Shown one piece after another: positions 8,749 to 18,231 of a stretch of DNA of 64,000 bases. Position numbers and translations under genes: made by a program. Under the pieces are notes generated by a model. The model saw only the letters and a list, made by a program, of their open reading frames with translations, made no database searches and had not been told where the DNA came from. The DNA is from Thalassoglobus polymorphus (GTDB taxonomy: Bacteria > Planctomycetota > Planctomycetia > Planctomycetales > Planctomycetaceae), in NCBI RefSeq assembly GCF_007744255.1, contig NZ_CP036267.1, positions 434,001 through 498,000 on the forward strand, given 5' to 3'. Each line of letters opens with the position of its first letter. Positions within the stretch are counted from its first letter, which is position 1.

Positions 8749-9183
8749 CTACGCCATCATGGAGACAGGCATCACAGCAAGGGCGAAACTGACGACAAGT
8801 CGCATGATCGACAAGATGACTGCAAAAATGATGACTTCAAAGAGTTCCAGTTCGAAGAACCACATCAGCAAGCCAAAGTAAGTGATCAGTGAGAGGAGGC
8901 CACCGAATGGGATGGTCTCTGCAATCGCCGTAGAGAAAACAATCGTGGCAGCAAGTCGCAAGACGGCAGATCCAATGACGCCGAATGAAACCTTCATGAT
9001 CGCTGCTGTGATAAAAGCGGCAGCCACGCCGGCAACCACGCTCAATAGAGTATACAGCCCGTAAACCAGAATGATGATGAGACCATCTTCCACCCCGGAA
9101 GAAGAGACCCCAGCCCAGCAAAGAATCACAGACCCAATCACTAATAAGCCAAGACTGACCTTGTCTTCGTTTTCTTCCAACAT
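8749..9183 (-). CDS. Small multi-pass membrane protein, unknown function
   Basis: 144-aa hydrophobic protein not assigned to a family. Four hydrophobic stretches can be seen: roughly residues 11-27 (LGLLVIGSVILCWAGV), 35-64 (LIIILVYGLYTLLSVVAGV and onward), 68-101 and 105-140. Short charged N-terminus (MLEENEDKV). Convergent with the glycosyltransferase (62 bp between stops) and separated from the tRNA to the right. The coherent membrane topology makes it a likely real gene despite lacking a recognisable domain. No catalytic or binding motif is visible. Confidence 0.6.
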   Translation of the reverse strand: MLEENEDKVSLGLLVIGSVILCWAGVSSSGVEDGLIIILVYGLYTLLSVVAGVAAAFITAAIMKVSFGVIGSAVLRLAATIVFSTAIAETIPFGGLLSLITYFGLLMWFFELELFEVIIFAVILSIMRLVVSFALAVMPVSMMA

Positions 9184-9544
9184 GCCATAGCCCTATTTCG
9201 AAGTCAGACAGAACTGCTGTTCGAAGTCATCAAGAGGTGGTTTCCCGAATGGGAATGCCCAATCTGAAATTGTTTCGCCCCCTTCAACTTCAGTACTTGT
9301 GTGAAAGTCTGAGTGTTCTTTCTTTCCACTTCAAGGGAAGCGACCAAATCGTCTTGTTCTTGACTCTGTTTCGCTCCGCCAAATCGCAGAGTCTTCAGAG
9401 AGGATGACAACGGCCCGATTTACCGGAATGGAGCGAGAGCGCCCTGATTCGCAATGCTTAACGCGAATGAGTGACAAATGAACACTTCGAACTGCTTGAG
9501 AGCAAGCTTGGTCGTGGCAGACCAGGTCTGCAGCTGGGCATGAA

Positions 9545-9591
9545 AATGAAAAACCGCATTAAAACTGCGAATTCACAGTATTAATGCGGTT
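9545..9591 (-). terminator. Rho-independent terminator of tRNA-Met
   Basis: Long hairpin read on the minus strand just downstream of the tRNA: arms AACCGCATTAA (9552-9562) and TTAATGCGGTT (9581-9591), with the inner bases ACTGYGAATTC-like also self-complementary, followed on the minus strand by a T-rich tract (GGTTTTTCATTTTC). The 11-bp perfect outer stem plus T tract fits an intrinsic terminator. Confidence 0.75.
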
Positions 9592-9608
9592 AATAGAAAG
9601 CCCAAAAA

Positions 9609-9682
9609 TAGCGGTGGAGGGACTCGAACCCCCGACACGCGGATTATGATTCCGCTGCTCTAACCAACTGAGCTACACCGCC
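9609..9682 (-). tRNA. tRNA-Met (CAT anticodon, elongator-type)
   Basis: 74-nt cloverleaf on the minus strand. Acceptor GGCGGTG (9676-9682) pairs with CACCGCT (9610-9616), with one G-U pair at 1-72 and discriminator A. The D arm contains GCTC-AGTTGGTTA-GAGC. The anticodon stem is GCGGA/TCCGC around loop ATCATAA, anticodon CAT. The T arm is GGGGG-TTCGAGT-CCCTC. The 3' CCA is not encoded. Elongator Met is preferred to initiator (which would lack the 1-72 pairing and have the GGG/CCC stem); an Ile2 (lysidine) tRNA with the same CAT anticodon cannot be fully excluded from sequence alone. Confidence 0.92.
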
Positions 9683-9698
9683 GAGTTTGTGGTTGGCG

Positions 9699-9727
9699 AG
9701 AATAATTATTCAGGTCTGCGGGTGCAA
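9699..9727 (-). promoter_or_regulatory. Putative sigma70-type promoter of tRNA-Met
   Basis: On the minus strand TTGCAC (complement of 9722-9727) and TATTCT (complement of 9699-9704) are separated by exactly 17 bp, and the -10 box ends 17 bp upstream of the tRNA 5' end at 9682. The spacing and position are right for a vegetative promoter; the -10 is an imperfect match. Confidence 0.4.
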
Positions 9728-10114
9728 TCTTGAATACGCCAGTTCATGAATTTCTGGACAGAACTGCCGATTTCTCGACCATTTTCCAAAGTTTAACACT
9801 CGGAGAGGTGCGACACTTTATCAATTCGCCCAAACCTGTAAAGCAATCGACGATGAATTGATCGAAAAGTGTTGACGAAGATCCACTTTTCAGGTTTTTC
9901 GTACCGCAATGAGACACAAACCGCTGCGAATCGGTTCAGTGCTCATCCAGGTCATGATAAGGATTGCCAGACTCCCGAAACATGATCTGGTGAGTTTCGG
10001 AGACTCAACTGGACGGATTGCCTGACGGAGGATTTTTAATGACGCATCAACGATGGTGGTTTTGTTGTTGGGTGCTGACAAGTTTCAACCAATCCCTATG
10101 TTGTTCCAAGTGTC

Positions 10115-11419
10115 TTAGGTGTACCGGACTTCTCGGTACTGTTCTTCGAAGTATTCTGTGAGCAGGCTATCGGCCTGCAACAGGCCTTTTCTGGTAAGGC
10201 GGATAGTGTCGCCATCGACTTCGAGGTAGCCGGCTCGTTGTTGATTGCTGAGAGGTTCAGCGAATTCGACGAGAGGATCGACTCCGAATTTATCGCGAAG
10301 CGGCTGCACGGAAATAGAACCTTCTTTCATTTGCAGAACCCATTCGCGGATGAGTTTCTGATGTTCGGTCGGGACCATCGCGCGGTTGACTGGCAATTCT
10401 CCTGACTGGACGGTTTGAATGTAGTCTTCGAGCTGATCCTTGTTTTGGTAATGGACGCCTTGCAGGTGTCCAAAACTGGAAACCCCGACAGCAACGATGT
10501 CGCCCCCACGGAACAGGTTGTCCCGATAAACAAAGCGATCTGTATCGAGATTTTTGACGAGTTCGTTGCCACTGGAGATCTGGTAACCTGCTGCGAGAAA
10601 GCGGTCCATGGCTTCGCTGGCCCAGCGACGTTTCGTAGGCCAGTCTGCTACAGGAGATTGCACCCCCTCTTCCAGAATTTCTTTGGAGTAAACGGTATTC
10701 CAGGGAAGTTCCATCTGATAGACGGTTAAGTTGTCCGGCTCCATTTCGAGAGCCTTCTCGACACAATTTTGCCAGTTCTCGTCAGTCTCGCCAACCATGC
10801 CTGCGATGAGGTCGATGTTGACCTCTGGGAAGCCGACTTGCTGAATCCACTCGTAGGCTCGCAGGATTTCAGGTGAGAGGTGCGCCCGGCCATTCTCTTC
10901 AAGTAGTTCGTCGTTGAAGTTTTCAACGCCGAGTGAGACACGCGTGACACCGATTTCTTTGAGTGTCTTTACCTTCTCCAGGCTTAATGTTCCCGGTTCA
11001 CACTCGAAGGTGACTTCTTCCGCGCTGTCCCACGAAACGGACTGGCTGAGTCGCTCTCGAAGCATTAACAGTTGTTTCGAACTGAGGTAGGAGGGTGTGC
11101 CGCCGCCGAAGTAAACAAACTTCAGGACGCGGTCTTTGATCGCTGTTTGATCACACAGCAACTGAACTTCTTTGTCGAGGGTGTCGACGTAGTTCTTGAT
11201 CGTTTCTGCATTTTGCTGTGTGTAGACCCGGAAGTAGCAGAACTTGCATCGCTTTCGGCAAAACGGAATGTGCAAGTACATCCCCATCGGAATGCTGCGA
11301 TCCGGTTCTGCCTGGAGAGCTTCATGAAACTTCGGGGTAAGTTCCTTCTTCCACTGAGAGAATGGAGGATAGTTGGAAATGAAATAGCTGCCAATTTCCG
11401 TCGTCGTTTCGCTCGACAT
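10115..11419 (-). CDS. HemN/HemW-like radical SAM protein (coproporphyrinogen oxidase family)
   Basis: Radical SAM enzyme of the coproporphyrinogen dehydrogenase (HemN/HemW/HutW) family, cytoplasmic. The cluster-binding CX3CX2C motif is in [18 protein letters not shown], about residues 50-67; SAM-binding features [13 protein letters not shown] and [11 protein letters not shown] follow, then RVSLGVENF. The ATG at 11419 is preferred over an upstream in-frame GTG (11431) because AGAGGTGG lies at proper distance before it. 434 aa, typical length. The residue after the third Cys is Tyr followed by Phe, and a C-terminal HemN_C-like region is present. It could be an oxygen-independent coproporphyrinogen oxidase, a heme chaperone (HemW) or a heme-degrading HutW relative; no hem genes are adjacent to decide. 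Confidence 0.85.
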   Translation of the reverse strand: MSSETTTEIGSYFISNYPPFSQWKKELTPKFHEALQAEPDRSIPMGMYLHIPFCRKRCKFCYFRVYTQQNAETIKNYVDTLDKEVQLLCDQTAIKDRVLKFVYFGGGTPSYLSSKQLLMLRERLSQSVSWDSAEEVTFECEPGTLSLEKVKTLKEIGVTRVSLGVENFNDELLEENGRAHLSPEILRAYEWIQQVGFPEVNIDLIAGMVGETDENWQNCVEKALEMEPDNLTVYQMELPWNTVYSKEILEEGVQSPVADWPTKRRWASEAMDRFLAAGYQISSGNELVKNLDTDRFVYRDNLFRGGDIVAVGVSSFGHLQGVHYQNKDQLEDYIQTVQSGELPVNRAMVPTEHQKLIREWVLQMKEGSISVQPLRDKFGVDPLVEFAEPLSNQQRAGYLEVDGDTIRLTRKGLLQADSLLTEYFEEQYREVRYT

Positions 11420-11550
11420 TGTTCGTTCCACCTCTGGGACTACAAATTCGCTCTTACAGGACCTGTTGAAGTGATCGACATTGGAATGATCGTCATTTCA
11501 GTGGACATCAACGACTGAAAACCGTTGATATCTGCAGGGTGAGTAGAGTT

Positions 11551-11637
11551 TCTAAAACTGATCCTGAAACTTGAAATTGCTCTCTCTCAAACGTTGAGAA
11601 ACGAGACGATTCCAGAGGCTTTAGGACTGGTTCTAAA
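11551..11637 (+). repeat. R1 palindromic dispersed repeat, copy A
   Basis: About 86 bp: left end CTAAAACTGATCCTGAAACT, central palindrome CTCTCAAACGTTGAGAA, right end GGACTGGTTCTAAA. Closely matches copies at 24123, 32621 and (inverted) 61570. The ends are imperfect inverted repeats of each other. It lies between the divergently oriented radical SAM gene and the decarboxylase gene. The rest of this gap (11640-11884) holds nothing recognised. Confidence 0.75.
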
Positions 11638-11884
11638 TATAATTAAATTGCGAGGAGTTTTCAGTATAGGCAAGCAATGGCTGAAGTTCGAGTCGAGTTC
11701 TCTGTCGCCCAGGTTGGAAGTTGCTCATAAAGAGAGCGTTAAGGTGAGTATGAAGTTGTCTCGAAGCGGTCGGCCTCAGGGGGGGGAGTTTATCTTATGC
11801 CGTCAAGCTGTCCAGTTTTTGTCTCACTGCAAACAGTTTCAGGGGAAGACGTTACATTTTTGCGAGCGGAAATCCGCAGAGATC

Positions 11885-11916
11885 CTTGACTCGAAACGGT
11901 TCATTTCCCGTATAGT
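11885..11916 (+). promoter_or_regulatory. Candidate promoter of the 2-keto-acid decarboxylase
   Basis: TTGACT at 11885-11890 and TATAGT at 11911-11916 resemble sigma70 -35 and -10 boxes, though the 20-bp spacer is longer than the optimum. AAGGGGGA at 11932-11939 is a good ribosome site for the ATG at 11944. Pattern-based only. Confidence 0.35.
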
Positions 11917-11943
11917 TGTTTATAACCATTCAAGGGGGACATC

Positions 11944-13626
11944 ATGCCGAGTCAAGCATCGACCAAGCCGAAACGCTCTCAGTCGCCGACAGAGAGTCAA
12001 CATAGTATTGGGAGCTATCTGATTCAGCGGCTCCAGGATTATGGGTTGCGAGACATCTTCGGGATTCCCGGCGACTTTGTTTTGCAGTTTTACGGGTTAC
12101 TGGAAGAGTCGCCGATTAATGTGGTCGGTTGTACCCGTGAAGATAGTGCTGGCTATGCTGCCGATGGCTACGCGCGGGTGAATGGTTTGGGGGCAGTCTG
12201 TGTGACGTATTGTGTGGGGGGCTTAAGTACGTGTAATTCGATCGCTGGTGCGTTCGCAGAGAAATCTCCCGTCGTGGTGATCAGTGGTGCTCCGGGGGTC
12301 GAAGAGCGGCTTAATGATCCGCTGCTTCATCACAAGGTTCGTGAGTTCAGCACTCAGCGAGAAGTCTTTGAGAAGATCACGATTGCGGTCGGCGATTTGC
12401 ACGATCCACTCACCGCGTTTCGGGAGATTGATCGCTGCCTCGAAGCAGCCGTGCGATACAAGCGCCCGGTCTATCTTGAGCTCCCTCGCGACCGAGTTCA
12501 TACGGTCCCCGATGCTCCTCATACCGCGTTGTGTTCCGTTCATCAAAGCCATAACGGAGCGTTGCAAGCTGCTCTCGATGAGGCTGCTGATCGCATTCAA
12601 CATGCAAAGTCCCCGGTGATTGTGGCAGGTGTCGAAATCCATCGTTTCGGATTGCGGGAGGAAGTTCTGGAGCTTGCAGAGAAGAACCAGATTCCGATGT
12701 GTGCGACGTTACTGGGGAAGTCGGTGATTAGCGAAAAGCACCCGTTGTATCTGGGAGTTTATGAAGGCGCCATGGGGCGGAAAGAGGTGACTGAATTCGT
12801 TGAGCAGAGCGATTGTGTGCTCCTGCTGGGAACGTTCATGTCGGACATCAATCTCGGGATTTACACTGCTCAGCTTGATCCTCGGAATTGTGTTTATGTG
12901 ACCAGTGAGCAACTCCGAATTGGGCATCATCACTTCCACGACGTCCTCCTCCATGATTTTATTGGCGAACTCCAGAAGAAGCAGCTTCGATCGTCAAAGG
13001 CCCAACTGAAACTTCCTCAGCGAGAAGAGCTGGAGACGCCAGAATTCGATCCATCGGCTCCTGTGACGAACGCGAGCCTGTTCTCTCACTTCGACGATAT
13101 TCTCGACAACAATATGGTGGTCGTTGCAGATGTGGGGGACTCGCTATTCGCTGCGTCCGACCTGACGATCCACAAACATACAGAATTTATCAGCCCTGCC
13201 TACTACACTTCGATGGGGTTTGCGATACCAGCTGCACTCGGTGTGCAGGTTGCAAATCGAGAGTTGCGGCCGCTCGTTCTGGTTGGAGATGGAGCCTTCC
13301 AGATGACCTGCATGGAACTCTCAACGATTGTGCGGAACAGCTTTAATCCGATTATCGTGGTGCTGAATAATAAAGGCTACACGACTGAACGTTTCCTTCA
13401 GGATGGACCGTTTAACGATATCCTGAACTGGAATTACCATCGTATGCCAGACATCTTTGGCGATGGCTGGGGGTTTGAAGTTCATACTGTCGGGGAATTG
13501 CACCAGTCAATGAAGGCTGCCCTGGCGCATCAGGACGCTTTCAGCATTTTGAATGTTCACCTTGAGCCAGATGATATTAGTCCGGCACTGGCCCGATTGG
13601 CGGAGAAGATGAGCCAGACGATTTGA
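11944..13626 (+). CDS. Thiamine-diphosphate-dependent 2-keto-acid decarboxylase (pyruvate/indolepyruvate type)
   Basis: Cytosolic ThDP enzyme that decarboxylates a 2-keto acid (pyruvate, indolepyruvate or phenylpyruvate) to an aldehyde. 560 aa, family length. N-terminal Pyr domain: IPGDF with Asp44, Glu66 in [16 protein letters not shown] (cofactor-activating Glu) and the His pair HH at 129-130 (LLHHKV). C-terminal PP domain: [12 protein letters not shown] then [10 protein letters not shown], the GDG-NN ThDP/Mg site; the Glu of TTERF aligns with Glu473 of Zymomonas PDC. All four catalytic residues of true decarboxylases (Asp, His-His, Glu) are present, separating it from acetolactate synthases. 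It stands alone, so its substrate cannot be inferred from context. Start supported by the AAGGGGGA ribosome site. Confidence 0.88.
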   Translation: MPSQASTKPKRSQSPTESQHSIGSYLIQRLQDYGLRDIFGIPGDFVLQFYGLLEESPINVVGCTREDSAGYAADGYARVNGLGAVCVTYCVGGLSTCNSIAGAFAEKSPVVVISGAPGVEERLNDPLLHHKVREFSTQREVFEKITIAVGDLHDPLTAFREIDRCLEAAVRYKRPVYLELPRDRVHTVPDAPHTALCSVHQSHNGALQAALDEAADRIQHAKSPVIVAGVEIHRFGLREEVLELAEKNQIPMCATLLGKSVISEKHPLYLGVYEGAMGRKEVTEFVEQSDCVLLLGTFMSDINLGIYTAQLDPRNCVYVTSEQLRIGHHHFHDVLLHDFIGELQKKQLRSSKAQLKLPQREELETPEFDPSAPVTNASLFSHFDDILDNNMVVVADVGDSLFAASDLTIHKHTEFISPAYYTSMGFAIPAALGVQVANRELRPLVLVGDGAFQMTCMELSTIVRNSFNPIIVVLNNKGYTTERFLQDGPFNDILNWNYHRMPDIFGDGWGFEVHTVGELHQSMKAALAHQDAFSILNVHLEPDDISPALARLAEKMSQTI

Positions 13627-13768
13627 AAGAGGACTTGAGACTCCTGCGATTTCACACTTTTGCATCATTCCGGAGGTTTTCCGTTGTGCGTGGTTTTGAC
13701 TTTTGAGCCAAGAGATTCATCCAAAATTCCCGATGTTTCAGGTGTCGTAGAGCATTTCCAATGCTTTT

Positions 13769-13855
13769 CTTGTCCGCGAAGTACGTTTTCACAAGCCCAT
13801 ACGCTGATGCCACGAGACAGTGCTGTTAAGACGGATTTTAGATTTGCTCTAGTGC
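13769..13855 (-). repeat. R2 dispersed repeat, degenerate copy
   Basis: Minus-orientation, diverged copy of R2: TTGTCCGCGAAGTACGTTTTC, then GATGCCACGAGACAG (corresponding to TTCGCCACGAGGCAG), then GATTTGCTCTAGTGC at the outer end. The opposite end TAGAGCATTTCCAATGC starts near 13748. It lies in the 420-bp gap between the decarboxylase and the zinc-ribbon gene; nothing else is recognised in that gap. Confidence 0.55.
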
Positions 13856-14044
13856 GAAGAGTGCAAAAATCACTTATCCTATTCAGGTGAGCGGAAAAGA
13901 GAGATGATCAGGAATTCCTTCTTTGGGAACATTTTCCCAAGCGAGCCAGACGGAATCGCGGTCCCGTCCAGCAAGGTCGTTCATCTCTGAACGCTCGTCA
14001 AAGAAACCTGCCCCGCATCCTTGCAACTCAATTTGGGCGAAACC

Positions 14045-16150
14045 ATGTCGACTGACACATCCTCGAAACCGTTTTCAATTCGTTGTCCGAATTGCCAGAA
14101 GAAGTTGAAGATTGAAGATCAACGACTGATCGGTAAGAAGGTGAAGTGCCCCAAGTGTAAAGCTCCTTTCCTGGTGCAGGTTCCTCAACCGAAACCGCCA
14201 ACGGAGCCACAAGCGGGATCGTCAAAGCCAATCGAGAAGGCAGCTGCCCCGAAGCCCGCACCTTCTGCATCCGCTCCTTCTGCAACGAGTTCACCTGCAC
14301 AAAAGCAAGTCGAACAACCTCAGGCTCAAAGGCCAGTGGAAGAGGAAGTCCAGCTCGAATTAGTCACCGACGAGCCGCCTGTCGGAACATCGGCCAAGTG
14401 GGTTCCAGATGCTCCAGTGCTTCCTGCAACGGGCAGCCATCCTCAGTCGGCAACACCCCCTGCGGAATCTGGCTTGCCAAATTTCGCTGCGACACCTGCT
14501 CAGTCACCTTCACCGTTGATCGCTCCTGCTACGGCAGAAGCAACTGGAAGCAGCGAGCTGAACCGGATTCGGTCGCGCCGAAAGAAGGGATGGGGACCGA
14601 CGGTCATCGTGGGGACGTTCTTGCTTCTAGGGATTGGGACGGTCGCGTTTCTGGTCATGCGGTACGAACCGCAAAAAACGGTAACCCCTGCCGATTCCGT
14701 CGCAGTCGAAGAGGATCTTGAGTCACCCGTTCCCGATGATGAGCCGTATAGTCGAAGTCGATTAGAAAACCGTCCGCAACTCGTCAACGAGTTTGAGCCA
14801 ACAAGTGGAAAGCCACTGGCACTTCGCATGATGCCGCAAGGTGTCTCTTTCTTGATCCATGTCAGGCCAGCTCTCTTGTGGTCGGAAGATCGACAATATC
14901 AGGAACTGAAGGTGAGCTTGACCGATGATGTGACTCACTGGATTGCAGCGAAGCTGAAGGAAATCTGTCGGCGTGATCCCGAAGAAATCGAAGAGGCCTA
15001 CATTGGCTTCCTGCTGGGTGCTTCCGGGACCGAGCCGGAGATCTGCTCGGTGGTCACTTTGAAAGAGCCTGCGAAGATGTCCGATTTGATCGAGGAATTC
15101 AGGGGGCAGTCAGTCTTTAGCCTTGAGGAGCGACCAGATCTTCAACTGAAACAGGATGACAAATATGCGTACCTGATTCACGATACTCAAACGATTGCCA
15201 TTGCTCCTCGCATGTATGCTGCGGAACTTGAGGAGTCTCAAAAGCGGCCTTTCACCATGTCCGTTGCGTTAGAAAATTTGATGCGAGAAACGGATGATCA
15301 GAGACTCTTTACCGTTGTCGGAGTCGTCCGTGATCTGCAACTTCATTACCCTCAAATCATGCCAGAGGCTTCTCATCAGACGATGGAGCAGGTCGTCAAC
15401 TGGATTGGTGAAGATGTCGAAGCGGTCAGTTGGTCGGTACACACCGATCCCTATTTCCACTCGGAAATTAACGTTCACCCGATTGCGACAAGCAATCCTG
15501 CCAAGGTGCGTCAACGACTGAATGCACAACTGGAAACACTTCCGAAAACGTTGATGGATGAAGTCTGCCTGAAGATGGCTCCTCGAGAAATTCGTTTTCG
15601 AGATTTCATCGGGCGTCTCCCCGCGATGGTCGCAGCGATTCAGAAATCGACAGTCAGCATGACGACCGCAAACTACGTTTCGCTCACGACAGTGTTACCA
15701 CAGAAAGCGGCTCCGAACTTGGCATTGGCGACACTCTTTACTGCCAACGAAGCGGCTCGAACGGACTTCAATACCGAAGTGGTGATCGCTGCAGCAGATA
15801 ATAAGCCCAAGCTGCCAGACACAATTATTGAACGCCTGAAAATCCCCGTCGATGCCGAGTTCAATCGAACTCCACTCGAACCTGCTTTGAGTTATCTCGT
15901 TGGGGAAGTTGAGCTGAAGCTGGAAGTCGATGGCGACGCTTTGAAAGATGCTGGCTACACGAAAAACATGCCTCAGACATTTAAGCTCGGTGTCGTTCCA
16001 CTTGAGCAGTCGTTGAAGAAGATCCTCGACAACTACCAGGAAGAAGGAAAAGTGATGGTGATGTCGATCGATGAGAAAACCAAAACGATTCACATTTTGA
16101 CCGAAAAGTTCGCTAAGCAGAAGAACATGCCGATTTACAAATTTGATTAA
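14045..16150 (+). CDS. MJ0042 zinc-ribbon transmembrane protein with STN-like C-terminal domain
   Basis: Function unknown. From the ATG at 14045 (preferred to an in-frame TTG at 14021) it has 701 aa: an N-terminal treble-clef zinc ribbon of MJ0042 type (IRCPNCQKKLKI ... KVKCPKCKAPF, four Cys), a Pro/Ala/Gln-rich linker, one TM helix (GPTVIVGTFLLLGIGTVAFL, about residues 186-205), and a long presumed extracytoplasmic part. The last 110 residues (IPVDAEFNRTPLEPALSYLV ... FKLGVVPLEQSLKKILDNY) resemble the STN/secretin-N-like fold of planctomycete surface proteins. So a cytosolic metal-binding head is tethered to an external domain. No operon partner; transcribed alone. The domain reading of the tail is inference. 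Confidence 0.7.
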   Translation: MSTDTSSKPFSIRCPNCQKKLKIEDQRLIGKKVKCPKCKAPFLVQVPQPKPPTEPQAGSSKPIEKAAAPKPAPSASAPSATSSPAQKQVEQPQAQRPVEEEVQLELVTDEPPVGTSAKWVPDAPVLPATGSHPQSATPPAESGLPNFAATPAQSPSPLIAPATAEATGSSELNRIRSRRKKGWGPTVIVGTFLLLGIGTVAFLVMRYEPQKTVTPADSVAVEEDLESPVPDDEPYSRSRLENRPQLVNEFEPTSGKPLALRMMPQGVSFLIHVRPALLWSEDRQYQELKVSLTDDVTHWIAAKLKEICRRDPEEIEEAYIGFLLGASGTEPEICSVVTLKEPAKMSDLIEEFRGQSVFSLEERPDLQLKQDDKYAYLIHDTQTIAIAPRMYAAELEESQKRPFTMSVALENLMRETDDQRLFTVVGVVRDLQLHYPQIMPEASHQTMEQVVNWIGEDVEAVSWSVHTDPYFHSEINVHPIATSNPAKVRQRLNAQLETLPKTLMDEVCLKMAPREIRFRDFIGRLPAMVAAIQKSTVSMTTANYVSLTTVLPQKAAPNLALATLFTANEAARTDFNTEVVIAAADNKPKLPDTIIERLKIPVDAEFNRTPLEPALSYLVGEVELKLEVDGDALKDAGYTKNMPQTFKLGVVPLEQSLKKILDNYQEEGKVMVMSIDEKTKTIHILTEKFAKQKNMPIYKFD

Positions 16151-16248
16151 CTCGAACGACCTGAAAACGAGATCGTTTCCGTACTGAATCAGAGCGACGG
16201 ATTGGTGCCTTTTTGAAACGGTCGTTCGTGATTCCAGCGAAACGCGTA

Positions 16249-16278
16249 ACGGCCTCAATCCTTACGGCCTCAATCCTT
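16249..16278 (+). repeat. Perfect 15-bp tandem duplication
   Basis: The unit ACGGCCTCAATCCTT occurs twice in direct succession (16249-16263 and 16264-16278) in the gap after the zinc-ribbon gene. Probably replication slippage; no coding role. Confidence 0.85.
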
Positions 16279-16323
16279 GACCGTCCTTCCTGCCAATAAT
16301 CCCACCAAACTGGACAGTGCCAC

Positions 16324-16407
16324 TATAGAGCTGGTCCAGAAACCTGAATTCGCTATCTCAAACACTGAGGAAATTGACCATTCCACAAGTTTCCTGACTG
16401 GTTGTAA
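16324..16407 (+). repeat. R1 palindromic dispersed repeat, copy F
   Basis: About 84 bp, moderately diverged: TATAGAGCTGGTCCAGAAAC at the left, ATCTCAAACACTGAGGAAA at the centre, TTTCCTGACTGGTTGTAA at the right. Same architecture as copies A-C. The remainder of this 580-bp gap (16410-16729) shows no further feature. Confidence 0.65.
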
Positions 16408-16729
16408 GTTGAATGAGTTGTGGAAACGATTTCTCAATCAGGCTCACCTGTGAGCTTACTATAATCGTTCAAGTTGAGGTGGAATTCGTCGTAACTCAAT
16501 TCACTCAAAGGTTATAAGGTCATGGCAGTCTGGAAAGTCGCGCTGTCGAACTCAACTCCTCACTCAGTTCTGTCGAGCTATATGAATATCAGGTGTTTGA
16601 ACAATTGGACGCGAATGCGAACAATTTCAGTTGCAGATCACGTGTGACATTTTGATTTGTCAGTGGCAAGTAGACCCAGCACAAAGTAAGCCAGCGCATA
16701 TTCAACTTTGATACCAAAGATACCAAGCT

Positions 16730-18157
16730 ATGAACGGACTTCCTTTAGTTTCTCGACGTGAACTTCTCCAGCGATCCGGTCAAGGACTGGGAATGCTCGG
16801 CTTAGCTGCCATGTTGGGTGGAGAGGGCGTTCTCCGTTCCGCGACGGCTGCCACTTCGCCAATGGACTCCAAGAAGCCGCACTTCCCCGGAACAGCGAAG
16901 CATGTGATTCACATCTTTTGCAACGGCGGACCATCGCATGTGGACACTTTCGATCCCAAACCGATGCTCACGAAATATCATGGGAAAGAACTTCCAACGA
17001 AAAATCTGCGGACAGAGCGGAAAACCGGATCTGCTTTAGGCTCTCCGTTCAAGTTCAAAAAGTATGGCGAGTCCGGCCTTGAAGTGAGTGAACTCTTTTC
17101 GCACGTCGCGGAGTCCATTGACGACATCTGCGTGATCCGCTCGATGCATGCCGATGTTCCGAATCATGAGCCATCACTCATGCTGATGAACTGTGGTGAT
17201 GGACGACTGATTCGCCCCAGCTTCGGGAGTTGGGCAACATACGGTTTGGGGACAGAAAATCAGAACCTTCCGGGGTTCATTTCGATGTGTCCCGGTGGTT
17301 ATCCGATTACCGAAACCGCGAACTGGCGATCTGCCTTTTTACCAGGTGTCTATCAGGGGACCTATCTGGATACGAAGCATCAGGACATCGATAAACTCAT
17401 TGCCAATATTCGCAATAAAAATCTTCCGTTGAAACAGCAGCGCAGCCAACTCGACCTGGTGCAGTCTCTCAATCAACAGCACTTGGAACGCAGGGGCCAC
17501 GATTCTCATTTGGAGTCGCGGATTCATTCACTGGAACTGGCCTACCGGATGCAAATCCAGGCTTCGGACGCCTTTGACACTTCCAAAGAGCCGAAACATA
17601 TTCAGGAAATGTATGGAAAAGGTGTCCATGCACGACAATGTCTAATGGCTCGACGACTGGTCGAGCGCGGAGTCCGTTTCGTTCAGCTCTGGCACGGGGC
17701 TGGTCAACCTTGGGATAATCATGACGACATTGAAGCGGGGCATCGTCGGCTCGCTGGTCAGCTTGATCAACCTCTCGGCGCCTTGTTGAAAGACCTCAAG
17801 CAGCGTGGCCTGCTCGATGACACACTTGTTCTCTGGGGTGGAGAGTTTGGCCGGACGCCGGTTGTCGAGTTGCCGACTCCGGGAGCCAACCAGGGAAAAC
17901 AAAATGGCCGTGATCACAACCACCACGGATTTACTGTCTGGATGGCTGGAGGAGGTGTCAAAGGGGGAATGGCTTACGGAGCGACCGACGAGTTCGGCTT
18001 CAAGGCGATTGAAAACCGCATGCATGTCCACGACCTTCATGCTACGATGTTGCACCTCCTCGGTTTCGATCACGAACAACTGACCTACCGTTATTCCGGA
18101 CGAGATTTCCGTTTGACCGACGTCCACGGACGGGTTGTGAACGAAGTGATTGCTTAA
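16730..18157 (+). CDS. DUF1501 family protein with Tat signal
   Basis: Exported protein of the DUF1501 family (sulfatase/alkaline-phosphatase-like fold), very abundant in planctomycetes; biochemical role unproven. N-terminal twin-arginine signal SRRELLQRSGQGLGMLGLAA, cleavage probably after the Ala-rich ATAATS region near residue 40. The family signature IFCNGGPSHVDTFDPKP follows at about residues 63-79; later LWGGEFGRTPVVELP and GRDHNHHGFTVWMAGGGVKG (about 366-412) carry the conserved metal-type His/Asp residues, and LHATMLHLLGFDHEQLTYRY ends the domain. 475 aa, full length. DUF1501 genes usually follow a DUF1549/DUF1553 cytochrome-type partner; none is adjacent here, so this copy is an orphan. 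Confidence 0.9.
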   Translation: MNGLPLVSRRELLQRSGQGLGMLGLAAMLGGEGVLRSATAATSPMDSKKPHFPGTAKHVIHIFCNGGPSHVDTFDPKPMLTKYHGKELPTKNLRTERKTGSALGSPFKFKKYGESGLEVSELFSHVAESIDDICVIRSMHADVPNHEPSLMLMNCGDGRLIRPSFGSWATYGLGTENQNLPGFISMCPGGYPITETANWRSAFLPGVYQGTYLDTKHQDIDKLIANIRNKNLPLKQQRSQLDLVQSLNQQHLERRGHDSHLESRIHSLELAYRMQIQASDAFDTSKEPKHIQEMYGKGVHARQCLMARRLVERGVRFVQLWHGAGQPWDNHDDIEAGHRRLAGQLDQPLGALLKDLKQRGLLDDTLVLWGGEFGRTPVVELPTPGANQGKQNGRDHNHHGFTVWMAGGGVKGGMAYGATDEFGFKAIENRMHVHDLHATMLHLLGFDHEQLTYRYSGRDFRLTDVHGRVVNEVIA

Positions 18158-18231
18158 GATACTGCTCCAGAATATTTTTCGCCGGAGGCTTCGAATTTCC
18201 GGAAAACACCGGTTTCTTCAAGAACCATTCC

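Noticed and set aside
9204-9410. 68-codon minus-strand frame between the small membrane protein and the tRNA
   Set aside because: Ser/Gln-rich with no ribosome site or recognised motif; could be real but is unsupported.
11594-12022. 142-codon plus-strand frame covering the R1 copy and the decarboxylase start
   Set aside because: Runs through the repeat and overlaps the decarboxylase in another frame; no start signal.
15695-16258. 187-codon minus-strand frame
   Set aside because: Antisense to the zinc-ribbon protein 3' end; translation has no recognisable motif.
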